Assembly: GCA_025201705.1 (NCBI GenBank)
Contig: MU617116.1
Span: 1 to 22,793 of the forward strand
DNA: 22,793 nucleotides
DNA from: Dissophora ornata
Taxonomy: Eukaryota > Mortierellomycota > Mortierellomycetes > Mortierellales > Mortierellaceae
Direction: 5' to 3'
Below the pieces are notes generated by a model. It worked only from the letters and a program-made list of their open reading frames with translations. It was not told the DNA's origin and did not search any database. The position numbers were made by a program, and so were the translations under genes. Of the stretch, positions 10,033 through 19,797 are shown one piece after another; position 1 is the stretch's first letter; every line of letters starts with the position of its first letter.

Positions 10033-11944
10033 ATGGCCTCTGCAGTGTCAGCCATCTTCATCCTCGATCTCAAGGGCAAGGTCCTGATCTCGCGCAACTA
10101 CCGCGGCGACATCCCAATGTCTGCCGTCGAGAAGTTCCTGCCCTTGGTTCTCGAGGCCGAGGAGGACAGTCAGGCACCAGCGCCATGCTTCACAGATGAT
10201 GGCATCAATTACCTTTACATCAGACACAACAACTTGTTTTGTAAGTCAGCTTGTGGGAGGACAATCTCAGGGCCAAATTCAATTGCATGTATTGTTGCAG
10301 GTCGCAAGCAGGATGATGGCGACAAGCAGGAATTATAGCAGCACCTTTCTGTGAACAGCTACAACTTCCACGCGGGCGCGGATACTTTGAAACGCATTCT
10401 CACCACTTATGCATTCTCACGCGTACACTTTTGGAAATCGTTTTTAGTGCTGGCCATCACCCGCAAGAACTCGAATGCGACAACGGTCATGCTCTTTCTC
10501 CACACCATTGCCGAGGTCCTGACAGAGTACTTCAAGGAGCTCGAGGAAGAGTCGATCAGGGATAATTTTGTTATCATCTACGAGTTGCTGGACGAGATGA
10601 TGGATTTTGGATACCCACAGACGACAGAGTCCAAAATTCTGCAGGAGTACATCACCCAGGACGCCTATAAGCTGGAAGTTCAGGTGAGACCACCCATGGC
10701 TGTCACCAATGCCGTTTCGTGGAGATCAGAGGGAATCCGGTATCGCAAGAACGAAGTCTTTTTGGATGTGGTCGAGTCTGTCAACTTGCTGGTGAACGCA
10801 AACGGAAACGTGCTGCGAAGCGAGATCTTGGGAGCGATCAAGATGAAAGTCTTTCTGTCGGGCATGCCGGAGCTTCGACTTGGATTGAACGACAAGGTCA
10901 TGTTTGAGAGCACCGGACGTGGTAGGTTTCCGTCAAATGCTTCCTGTGGCATGCCGTTTACTGAACAGAGCCAGGATGTATTGACATGTTGCAATCATCA
11001 TCACTATCATCGGCGCAGCACCTACTAAGGGCAAATCGATCGAAATGGAGGACGTCAAGTTTCACCAGTGTGTGCGCCTTTCAAAGTTCGAGAATGACAG
11101 GACAATCTCCTTCATCCCTCCAGATGGCGAGTTTGACCTGATGACCTACCGCCTCAACACTCAAGTCAAGCCGTTGATCTGGGTCGAGGCTCTCGTTGAA
11201 AACTACACCGGAAGCAGAGTCGAGTATCTCATTCGCGTACGTGCTAGCTGTGAGCGCCGCAATGGACATCGCGGCTATCGCCTTTTTTTTCTTCTTTCAA
11301 ACGCAAACTAACAGTTTTCGCTCTTCACTTTGTACTTCCAGGCAAAGGCACAGTTTAAGCGTCGTTCATCAGCGAACAACGTCGAGATTCACATTCCTGT
11401 CCCTGAGGATGCGGACACACCAAAATTCAGAGTATGACATTTGCGATTTTGTGCTACTGGATACATGTGTAGGTGCTGAAGCAGGCAAGCTTACATGGTG
11501 TCACTCCTGTCTTGTCCTAATAGAGTGGAATTGGCTCGGTACAATATGTTCCCGAGAAAGCGTGTGTCATTTGGAAGATCAAGCAATTCCAGGGCGGCAA
11601 GGAGTTTTCGATGAGGGCACACTTTGGACTTCCGTCCGTCAAGAACTGTAAGGCCGATTATTTTGATTCCAGGGCAGTCGTAAGCGGGAAAGAACTTTAA
11701 CTGACTTTATCCACTCTATCATTTTTCTTATTCGTTAGTGGAGGATGCGGATAAGCGACCACCCATGTCGATTAAGTTTGAAATCCCTTACTTCACAACA
11801 TCAGGTATCCAGGTCCGGTACCTGAAGATCCAGGAGCGCTCAGGATATGCAGCCTTGCCATGGGTTCGCTACATTACGCAGAATGGAGATTACCAGATGA
11901 GAATGCCTGACAGTATCAAGGCCTCCAAAATGGCGCCCATTTAA
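10033..11944 (+). CDS. APM1: AP-1 clathrin adaptor complex subunit mu
   Basis: The medium subunit of the AP-1 adaptor binds tyrosine-based sorting signals at the trans-Golgi network and endosomes. Exons: 10033-10240, 10448-10921, 11019-11236, 11342-11431, 11524-11647 and 11739-11944. They give 439 residues with consistent phases; the animal protein is about 423. The N-terminal longin-like domain is clear (FILDLKGKVLISRNYRGD and FKELEEESIRDNFVIIYELLDE). The C-terminal mu-homology domain is nearly invariant: AVSWRSEGI.YRKNEVFLDV, GMPELRLGLNDK, EDVKFHQCVRLS.FENDR, ISFIPPDGEF and IPYFTTSGIQVRYLKI. A 13-residue extension (MPDSIKASKMAPI) follows the usual end. Intron 1 (10241-10447) contains a competing acceptor at 10300 that would cause early termination. 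The AP-1 assignment, rather than AP-2, rests on the longin and GLPSV segments. Confidence 0.96.
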
Positions 11945-12129
11945 TCGCGACATCATAGATCACCAACAGAGGACGTGCTGGAGTAACCGTCTTGTCAAGA
12001 TCGCAACTATACACCTCCAAAAAAAAAATTGAACCCCATTTCCCTCTCACACCCGCCGATCGAGCCTTAGAAAAAAAAAGCAATAAGGAGGCAATGTTTT
12101 CCTGATCTCTCTTTCATAGTAATGACGGA

Positions 12130-12135
12130 AATAAA
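12130..12135 (+). terminator. Candidate poly(A) signal, AP-1 mu gene
   Basis: AATAAA about 185 nt downstream of the AP-1 mu stop codon. Confidence 0.4.
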
Positions 12136-12466
12136 ATATCACATACTATTAACCAAAAAACGGTGGACCGTTAGTTTGGGGGGAGGGTGCACGCGACAAT
12201 AAGGTTTTCAGCCGGCGGTGTTTTTCGCAATCGGCTCCAGTCCCTGCTCAGTTGACCATCAGTCGACTAGGTTAGCGGATAGTAAAAATGGTCTACTTCC
12301 TAAGGTCTTCGTGGCGTTTCATGCCCCGCCAATTCATACAACTTTGTAAAAAAAAGTCAAGTCCTGTGTCAGCCGACTGACCAAAAGCAACTGCAACCGA
12401 GTTATCTCTTTCGTCAAATCTACTGAAGAATCAGTCAACTGGAAACCCTGGATTGCTCATAGACTA

Positions 12467-12472
12467 TTTATT
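12467..12472 (-). terminator. Candidate poly(A) signal, CENP-B-like gene
   Basis: AATAAA on the minus strand, 27 nt beyond the stop codon at 12499. Confidence 0.45.
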
Positions 12473-12498
12473 GCTTATTGTGATGTTATGGTTATCTT

Positions 12499-13915
12499 TC
12501 ACTTGACCCAATTCAACAGCGTGTTCGGCCGCTCGGCATTGATTTGGTTGTACAGTCTTCGTTCCATGTCAAATAGAGGTCGCAATAGGTCCGCTTCTGC
12601 TGGGATGTGGACGTTCAAAGACTCGATAACGACCCGTACTGCGGCCAAGGCTTCGGCTGTCGATGGTGTTGGTCGCGTTGTTGTTGAAGTCGATGTCGAT
12701 GGAGTCGCTGGGGCGGCTGTCGCAATATTGAATGTCGTCATTGCGGGAGGTGCCACAACCCCCATGTCGGCAGCCCTGTCACCCGTGGCAGATGCCGAGA
12801 CCAATCCGGTTGTGGCCTGATGGATCTGGTGCTGCTCTTGCTGTTGTACTTGCTGTACTGTGCTCTTGTTAGAATCCCGCTGCTGTGGCGCTGTGGATCG
12901 TGGTCTCCTGCCTCGCGGTTTCTTGATTGGTGTCGCCGTAGCGGCCGCAGTAGGCGCGGATGTGGAAGCTACGGCAGGTGAGATATCGCGCGCGACGGCG
13001 TGGACAACCTGGTGATGCAGGTCCGTCTGTATGTCCGAAACAATGTCTTCCATGGAAGTCGATCCCATGTCTTCGTCACCATCGCCTTCCATCATATCGT
13101 AATCCATCTCTGCGTTCAGCTCCCGGTTGGCCTTTGCCTGTTGTGCAGCAATGGCCTGCAGGACAAGCTGTTCGTTTGTCGAGAATGGACGAACGTCGGG
13201 GCCAACTGCTGAGGCTCCATCGGCACCAGAGACTGGCGATCCTGCTGCTACGGCTGCCGCCGCCGCTGACGAGACCCCTGGCGCATTCAAGTACGATCCA
13301 ACAAACATATTCCTCTTTGTAAACCCGGAAACCCATCCGTTCGAGAAGGCTGGCATTTTTGCATCGGTCTTGCCTGGTATTGTTCTGATATACGCTGCCA
13401 GCTCTGTAGCCTTCCCAATAATCATCTTGTAGGATACGTGCAAGTTCCGTTCTTGGTTCTCACGGATCCACGCGGTCAAGGCTCCATCGAGCTCTGCGCA
13501 GACAACATCTCTTGTCCGCTGACTTTGGAGTTCAGAGTTGGACATGTTCCTGTATTTCGACTGTTTGTTCAGAATTCGGGAGAGTGTCCCCATCGCAGGC
13601 TTGCGCGAGAGCGAGAATTCCTGTTGGGCCCAGGTGCCGAGGGCGTCCAGGGTCATGGCAGGGGTAGCATACCGTTTCTCGCATATTTTTTTTCGGTGAG
13701 CGTTTGTGAGGGTGACGTTCCGGCCTCGGTTGTTCGCGGCAGAGCCAGGCGCAGGTTCCGCAAAGGCTTCTTGTTGTTGTTGTTGTTGTTGTTGTTGCTG
13801 CTGTTGAGGTTGTTGCCCAAGTTGCTCTTCGAGGTATTGCTGTACTGGTTGCTGTTGTGGAAGAGAAATGGCGGCAGTCTGGGCGACGGCACCTGGGCCT
13901 ACGACAGCTGCAGAG

Positions 13916-13947
<32 letters not shown>

Positions 13948-14007
13948 TTGTTGTTGTTCGAGTTGTGCTTGCGCAGCGGTGGAAGGTTGGGGTCTTCGAG
14001 CAGGCAT
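12499..14007 (-). CDS. Q-rich CENP-B/Tc5-type HTH DNA-binding protein
   Basis: A single-exon gene of 502 residues, starting at the ATG at 14007 in good context. Two glutamine tracts (about 18-30 and 68-79) precede a conserved part. Residues about 95-150 look like the first CENP-B/psq helix-turn-helix (TLTNAHRKKICEKRY, then LSRKPAMGTLSRIL). Residues about 165-235 look like the second, Tc5-type helix-turn-helix (ELDGALTAWIRENQ, then KATELA and FSNGWVSGFTKRN). These paired domains are typical of pogo/Tigger transposases and of domesticated CENP-B and Jerky proteins. The DDE nuclease core that follows in transposases is absent. In its place are Ala-rich and acidic segments, an AT-hook-like KKPRGRRPRS at 363-371, more Gln, Thr-rich linkers, and a helical C-terminus. 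A role as a chromatin or transcription factor is likely; the target is unknown. Confidence 0.8.
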
Positions 14008-14483
14008 TGTAGTTTGCGTCACAGGTTAATGGAAGTAATGTGAAGATCGGCCTTGCCTGCTTAAATGATGGATGGACGCGACCTTCGATGCTGGAGAAGT
14101 GATGAAAGAGAGGGTGAGAATGATGGAAGAAAGAGAGGGTGCAGAGTATATGAGTCGACAAGTGTTCACTAATTTGCGGTCAGTACAGTTACGATAGTTT
14201 GGCTGCATGCCTTTTGTTCTATTGAGTGCAAATTGATTAATGATAGCACCTCTCTGTTTTCGAATTGCGTGGGGGTGCGCCCTCTCTTAAGGGTACTGCA
14301 AAAAAATACGAAACCGTTGCAGTCAGAGTGTTTCTCTGCTCCCTGGCGCAGGCAGAGTCTCTTTCTCCTCTCCTCAACACCTTCCAAAGCCCCGCCATTG
14401 CAAGGATCAACATAGTCAACATAGTATAAAGAAGTGCCACGTTAGCAGCCATCAGCCACAACAGAAAAGCAAAAAACACAGCA
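14008..14483. promoter_or_regulatory. Divergent promoter, CENP-B-like gene and HAP3
   Basis: About 476 bp separate two start codons pointing apart, so the two genes may share a bidirectional promoter. A-rich leader sequence (AAAAGCAAAAAACACAGCA) immediately precedes the HAP3 start. The left half is GA/AG-rich. No further coding sequence was recognised. Confidence 0.5.
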
Positions 14484-15214
14484 ATGTCGGAACAGCACCA
14501 GTCAGGCGATGAGCTGGACGATTATAAGGAGCAGGATCGCTTTCTGCCCATCGCAAACGTGGCCCGCATCATGAAGAAGGCTTTGCCCGACAATGCCAAG
14601 ATTGCAAAAGAGGCCAAGGAAACTGTACAAGAGTGCGTTTCAGAGTTCATTTCTTTTATCACGAGTGAAGGTAACACGCCGGCAGTGGAGTATGATGATA
14701 TATACTGGCTGCAGCAAAGTCGTAGCGGAGACGGCATTTCGATTCCGGGAGCAGAGGCCAAAGTCGTATAGGGTTTCTACTGACGATAGAACATTGTCTT
14801 TACATGTCGACACCCATTGTTAGCAAGCGATAGATGCCAACTCGAGAAGCGTAAGACGATCAACGGGGAGGATATCTTGTGGGCAATGCAGTCGCTCGGG
14901 TTCGAAAATTATGCAGAGGCCCTCAAGATCTACTTGGCAAAGTACAGAGAGGTAAAAGCCACTCCGTTTCAATGAAACACGCCGTTGGATCACTTTTCAC
15001 AATCAGCCTCACAGACCTAATTTTGCTACCTCCCTCTCTTCTCTTTCTCTGGATATAGACAACCAAGATCGAGAGACAGGCAGCGACCGGAGGCAAGGAC
15101 AAGGATGGCGAAGAAGAGGTCAAGTTGGATGAACAAACGCTTTTCCAGCAGCAGCAGGGTGTCAATGCAGGATACTATCAGGATAGCAACGATTATCAGT
15201 CCATCCAGCAGTAA
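14484..15214 (+). CDS. HAP3: CCAAT-binding complex subunit HAP3/NF-YB
   Basis: This is the histone-fold B subunit of the heterotrimeric CCAAT-binding factor. It pairs with HAP5/NF-YC and recruits HAP2/NF-YA. Exons: 14484-14670, 14824-14951 and 15059-15214, giving 156 residues with consistent phases. The histone fold spans about 20-108 and is highly conserved: [69 protein letters not shown], and [17 protein letters not shown] short tail rich in Lys/Glu, then Gln and Tyr, follows; such tails vary in fungi. Intron 1 interrupts the Ala codon of SEAS, and intron 2 follows KYRE. An AATAAA lies at 15377. The gene is divergent from the CENP-B-like gene. Confidence 0.96.
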
Positions 15215-15856
15215 TAATGCAGACATGCGTCCTCGAAACGAAGCATTGGAGGTCGGACTCGATTTATGGCTACGTATGCAAGCCATATGTTTTAGACAAC
15301 GGCTTTCTTTAGGCCTCTCACACACACGCTCTCTATCAGCCCATCATTCATTGTACCATAACTCACAAACCCGCAGAATAAAACTATTTGCTTTACTATC
15401 ATAGTCTACGCAGCGTATATCACTTGTCGCGAAGAGAAGGTCAGCCACTACACGCGATAGACACACAAGCATGCTAGCATACGGACAGACATGCATCCAT
15501 ACAGCCATACCAGCTCCTGGACATCAACAAAAGATAAGGTTGCAGCAAAGCAACCAAAAAAAATGTCCACTGTGAGCAACCGCGCAACTGGCATGAATGA
15601 ACTGAGAGAGGTCTCACAGACCCTTTTGAATGAAGCGCGGCAGTTTGGAGCGGACTAAATTACACGTCGCTGCAAGTCACGCTGCGCCTATTTGAGAGAG
15701 TGCGTTCCTGCAATCGTCTCACTGCATTGCAAGATCATTCGCTCACCATCCAACGCGACCCTCCACCCCCACCCCCACACTCTCACGCTCTCTCCCCGCT
15801 CTCACCCCCCTCTCGCCTTATCCACTCCCTCAAATCACAGGCGCCGCCAGAACACC
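15215..15856. promoter_or_regulatory. Intergenic region, HAP3 to ARL2
   Basis: The left part is the HAP3 3' region, with AATAAA at 15377-15382. The right part is the ARL2 promoter and a strongly C-rich, pyrimidine-rich leader at about 15755-15856 ending CCAGAACACC before the start codon. I see no gene or stable repeat. Confidence 0.5.
15377..15382 (+). terminator. Candidate poly(A) signal, HAP3
   Basis: AATAAA about 165 nt after the HAP3 stop codon. Confidence 0.4.
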
Positions 15857-16747
15857 ATGGGTCTCCTGACTATCCTCAAAAAGAACCGCCAGAAGGAAAA
15901 AGAGATTCGCTTGCTCATGCTCGGGCTCGACAATGCTGGCAAAACCACCATCCTCAAGCGCATCAATGGCGAAGACATTGACACAATCTCTCCCACACTT
16001 GGATTCAATATCAAAACGCTCGAGCACAAGGGGTAAGAGGAAAAGAGGAAGAAGGAAAAAAAAAAAAGCAATATCCGGGCTGCTTCTGTTTTAGAGCGCA
16101 CAAGGTATTGTCGTACTAAAACAGCGAAACGCATTTTGCGCACGAGCACATGTGTAGATTCAAAATGAACATCTGGGATGTCGGCGGGCAGAAATCAATC
16201 CGCTCCTACTGGCGAAACTACTTTGAGCAGACAGACGGTCTTGTCTGGGTCGTTGATTCTGCAGACAGACTTCGACTCGACGACTGCAAAAAGGAGTTGC
16301 ACGAATTGCTTCAAGAGGAGGTGAGCTTTGTAAAACACAGATCAGCCAAATCTGTAGCGCAGCAAAATTCCATAACCTGACACGATATGACCATCCACTT
16401 TTTTGTGTTTGTAGCGCCTGTCCGGTGCTTCACTGCTGGTGTTTGCAAACAAGCAAGATCTTCCTGGCGCATTAAACGATGATCAGATCCGTGAGGTATA
16501 ACCAACAACCGATGCGTCGAACTTGTTGTGCTTCGTCGAGATGCATCACAAAAGTCTTTTGCTTGCACACGACTCAACCCGGGCACTCTTTTATCTCTCT
16601 GCAATCACATAGGCACTCGCGCTGGACGACATCCAGACCCACCACTGGGCCATCCTTGCCTGTAGCGCCAAGACGGGAGCTCATCTGCTCAAGGGCATGG
16701 ACTGGGTTGTTGGTGATATCGGATCACGAATCTATCTCCTTGACTAG
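15857..16747 (+). CDS. ARL2: ADP-ribosylation factor-like GTPase 2
   Basis: ARL2 (yeast Cin4, fission yeast Alp41) is a small GTPase that works with tubulin cofactors in tubulin folding. Exons: 15857-16032, 16158-16320, 16415-16495 and 16613-16747, giving exactly 184 residues, the length of animal ARL2. All nucleotide-binding motifs are intact: P-loop GLDNAGKT (23-30), switch I Thr in ISPTLGF (Thr47), WDVGGQ (65-70), NKQD (125-128) and SAK (158-160). The N-terminus MGLLTILKK and the run [19 protein letters not shown] are diagnostic of ARL2 over ARL3. All phases agree at three introns with GTAAGA, GTGAGC and GTATAA donors. An AATAAA is at 16919. Confidence 0.97.
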
Positions 16748-16918
16748 TGCTTGCTCCAGCTGCGGTAGTTGCAAAAATAACACACACGCGTATGCACGCA
16801 CGGGCTGTCTGTGTGGATTTATGATTTGAATGGCGGGACCCAAAGTGTGCGCATAGCCGTCATGGATGCGGCTCCGAAAGACACGTGATTGTGCGCCAGG
16901 GCGTGCCGCTGTGTGCGC

Positions 16919-16924
16919 AATAAA
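16919..16924 (+). terminator. Candidate poly(A) signal, ARL2
   Basis: AATAAA about 170 nt downstream of the ARL2 stop codon. Confidence 0.4.
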
Positions 16925-16956
16925 AGAATAGTGTTTACGTAGTCTCCACTTTAAAC

Positions 16957-16960
<4 letters not shown>

Positions 16961-16993
<33 letters not shown>
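16961..16993 (+). repeat. (CAA)11 microsatellite
   Basis: Eleven perfect CAA units, followed by AAG-rich sequence. Non-coding, downstream of ARL2. Confidence 0.95.
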
Positions 16994-17230
16994 GAAGAAA
17001 AAGAAGAAAAAAAGTGGAGCAGGGTCCACGGCGCAATGCAATGCGATGGAGCGGGTGCACACAAAGAGACGACTCCACCCGTGAATAGCCCCGCAGTGCT
17101 GCCTGTGGGAACTAGCTCCAGTGGCCCAGGGACTGCGTGGAACAGCAGGAACAGAAGAACGGCGGAGTAGATCTTCCCCCTGTCTCTCTGACTCTCTGAC
17201 TCTCTCTCTGCAAATGTGAGCCGTGCTGTG

Positions 17231-17235
17231 ATTGG
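17231..17235 (-). promoter_or_regulatory. Possible CCAAT box upstream of Odc carrier
   Basis: ATTGG on the plus strand (TGTGATTGGCGCG context) about 250 bp before the carrier start codon. CCAAT is the core target of the HAP/NF-Y complex. The pentamer occurs often by chance, so this is only a candidate. Confidence 0.25.
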
Positions 17236-17362
17236 CGCGAGGTGTGGGGAAATGAAAGTCACGGCCGTTTTTGAGTCGTTGTTCGCAAATGCGGACGCCT
17301 CAAGGCACCCGACTCATCGGACCTTAATAATAATATTATCATCATCGCAGACGACCTTCCAT

Positions 17363-17398
17363 CTCCTCCTCCTCTCCTCCTCCTCCTCCTCCTCCTCT
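17363..17398 (+). repeat. TCC-rich microsatellite in leader
   Basis: An imperfect run of CTC/TCC units in the probable 5' untranslated region of the carrier gene. Confidence 0.8.
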
Positions 17399-17485
17399 CG
17401 TTCTTTGCTCCTTTGCTTCGTTGCTCCTTCTCTCCGCATCCCTCTCCACTCCTTGTCCGCATCAACCACCCACTTCATCCATATC

Positions 17486-19582
17486 ATGTCCGCCATCAAG
17501 GAGAAACAGGCACTCAAGCGTAAGAATCTCACTCGATGCACACAATCGCTCCTTCGTCCCTTCGTCCCAGGGGTGGAACTCCTGAGCTCCTACTGCGACA
17601 CTGTGTCCGCCTGTGCCATCGCTCCTCGATACACTCTGCCCACCAACATCTGTTGCCTCTATGGATCACACCCACTGGATCAGCATTTTCATTCTTCACT
17701 CGCTTTTTGCTTTCATCGTTTTGATCTTGAACGGAATGAGAGTTGGGTCGTGAATCTGACATTCCACAAACCGCTTGCTCTACATAGCCTTGCCCTTCCA
17801 GTGGCAGTTCCTGGCTGGAGCCGTTGCCGGCGTTTCTGAAATCCTGACAATGTATCCCCTCGATGGTAAGTCTCTAGAGGCATTCTTATCGCATCGACCC
17901 TTGTCCTCATAATGTTCTGCACATGTACGCTTACTGCAATCGCTCAATCATATACCGAAAACAGTCGTCAAGACCCGCTTCCAGCTTCAGGTTGGAACTG
18001 GAGGAGCTGATGGATATGGCTCAATCGGCGACTGCTTCAGGAAGATTATCAAGAACGAAGGGTAAGATGCCAAACAGTCTTTTGTTACACAGCGATCGGG
18101 CACAACAGTGTGGTTGTATGGCCGTTGCACACCTGAGCAGTGATGCCTGCGTTGCTAGCAAACTGAAGACAGCATGGATTCCTCCCAACTTGCGCTCTTT
18201 GCTCGGCAACCGGTTGCGCTGCGTTTCCTCTTTTCGATCCAATCCATCTATGAGAGCACATTGTTTAACTGTTTGTCACAATTTCAACATTTTCGAATGT
18301 GATTTCGTCTTGGATCTGAAAAATTTGACACTTCAAGGTTCGGCACCCTCTACCGTGGCATTATTCCCCCAATCATGGTCGAGGCCCCCAAGCGCGCAAC
18401 CAAATTTGCGTCCAACGAGCAGTACACGATCATGTTCAAGAACATCCTCGGCCAGGACGTCAATAAGCAGGCACTCTCCATTTTGACTGGTGTCAGCGCC
18501 GGTATCACTGAGGTCCGTACACGATGGCGTTAAAAAAAAAGAATATCGGGGCATCGTAATCACAGAGCAGGCATGTTAATTATAACAACGGTGCTAATGC
18601 CGTCGTCCGATCTTTGTCGTTTCGTTTCAAACAGGCCTTCCTCGTCGTTCCTTTCGAACTGGTCAAGATTCGTCTTCAGGATAAGGCCAATGTAAGGGCA
18701 GCCCAAATGCCTGGATGCGCCCCTGCAGCAAGGAAAACGTTAATGTTGCTTCATGGGCAAACAACGGCTAATCGCATAAAACACTTTATCTGCTATGATG
18801 GAATTAATAGGCTGGAAAGTATAACGGATCCATTGATGCCCTTTCCAAAATCGTCAGAAGTGAGGGTCCTTTGGCATTATACAACGGCTTGGAGGCCACC
18901 CTTTGGCGCCACGCCATGTGGAACGGTGGATACTTTGGATGCATCCAAGGAGTCAAGAATGCTATCCCCGAGGCGGAGGTATGCAAAGAATGCGCGCAGA
19001 ACACGACTTGGACATGGTGATTGCAAACAGAGCCGATTTGATCTGACAATGTACTTTTTTTCGCATCTCTGTTCTGTCCATTCATGTTTGCCGTCAATAG
19101 ACTTCCAACGGAAACTTGGCCCGCAACTTCGTCGCCGGTGCCATCGGAGGCACATTTGCCACTATGCTCAACACACCTTTCGATGTTGTCAAGACTCGTA
19201 TCCAGAACCAGCCCAAGGGATCTGTGTTGAAGTACAACTGGACTCTGCCCGGTGTTGCTATTGTCTACCGCGAGGAGGGGTAAGCGGCTCTTGTGGATAT
19301 CGTGGCTGGTTGTGGTATTTGATTCCCGGTCGGTCAAACTAATTCCCTCTGTTGTTCTAAAAATCAAGCTTCCGCGCTCTTTACAAGGGATTCGTACCAA
19401 AGGTTCTCCGCTTGGGTCCTGGTGGTGGTAAGTTTTTGTCATGTGTATCTCGTAATGTCTAATGTGCTTGGTAGCTCAAGACTTTAACACTCCTGATTGC
19501 CTGTAAAATAGGTATCTTGCTGGTCGTGTTTGACACTGTATCAACGATGATCCGCAAGCACGTCCTGCTGGAGAAGATCTAA
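17486..19582 (+). CDS. ODC1: Mitochondrial 2-oxodicarboxylate carrier (Odc1/SLC25A21 type)
   Basis: These inner-membrane antiporters exchange 2-oxoadipate and 2-oxoglutarate, linking lysine metabolism to mitochondria. Nine exons: 17486-17519, 17788-17865, 17965-18061, 18338-18512, 18635-18691, 18811-18978, 19101-19279, 19369-19427 and 19512-19582. They give 305 residues with every phase consistent. Three carrier repeats are present, with signatures P-L-D-VVKTR at about 35, P-F-E-LVKIR at about 134 and P-F-D-VVKTR at about 229. Family-specific runs include QFLAGAVAGVSEI, MVEAPKRATKF, LYNGLEATLWRH and YKGFVPKVLRLGPGGG. The intron after exon 4 has an unusual GTCCGT donor. An alternative Odc paralogue name cannot be excluded. 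An AATAAA is at 19686. Confidence 0.94.
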
Positions 19583-19797
19583 ATACTGTTAATACAAACT
19601 GCATGCATGACACGAACATTTAATCCGGTGGAGAGCGGGTGCCGAACATATAGATAGACGCGCATCCGCGGAGATTTGCTGTAACAATAAAGCGACAGCG
19701 CATGGCGCTGTTGGCGGTCCATACACGGAATGCAAGTCTTCACGCACTCACGGCTGGACTCGAGCCAAAAGATATCCATAGTTTCTCCTAGGCCGTG
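19583..19797. other. Odc 3' region and left flank of MULE remnant
   Basis: AATAAA at 19686-19691 probably serves the carrier gene. Beyond it no terminal inverted repeat or target duplication of the MULE remnant could be identified by eye. Confidence 0.4.
19686..19691 (+). terminator. Candidate poly(A) signal, Odc carrier
   Basis: AATAAA about 105 nt downstream of the carrier stop codon. Confidence 0.45.

Larger units (their letters stand above)
11945..12498. other. Convergent 3' region, AP-1 mu and CENP-B-like gene
   Basis: The two flanking genes converge here. AATAAA at 12130-12135 on the plus strand fits AP-1 mu, and the complement at 12467-12472 fits the minus-strand gene 27 nt past its stop. 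Several short A runs are present. No coding sequence or RNA gene was recognised. Confidence 0.5.
16748..17485. promoter_or_regulatory. Intergenic region, ARL2 to Odc carrier
   Basis: It holds the ARL2 3' region (AATAAA at 16919-16924), a CAA microsatellite (16961-16993), a TCC microsatellite (17363-17398) and the leader of the carrier gene. The complement of 17231-17235 reads CCAAT, about 250 bp upstream of the carrier start. No coding sequence was recognised. Confidence 0.5.

Noticed and set aside
12499..14007. Active pogo-type transposon
   Set aside because: No DDE domain follows the helix-turn-helix pair, and no terminal inverted repeats were seen around the gene.
13438..14043. Plus-strand Leu-rich frame opposite the CENP-B-like gene
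   Set aside because: The Leu runs are the complement of CAA/CAG codons of the Gln tracts.
18804..19442. Minus-strand frame of about 210 codons over the Odc carrier
   Set aside because: It crosses several well-supported exons and introns of the carrier and resembles no known protein.
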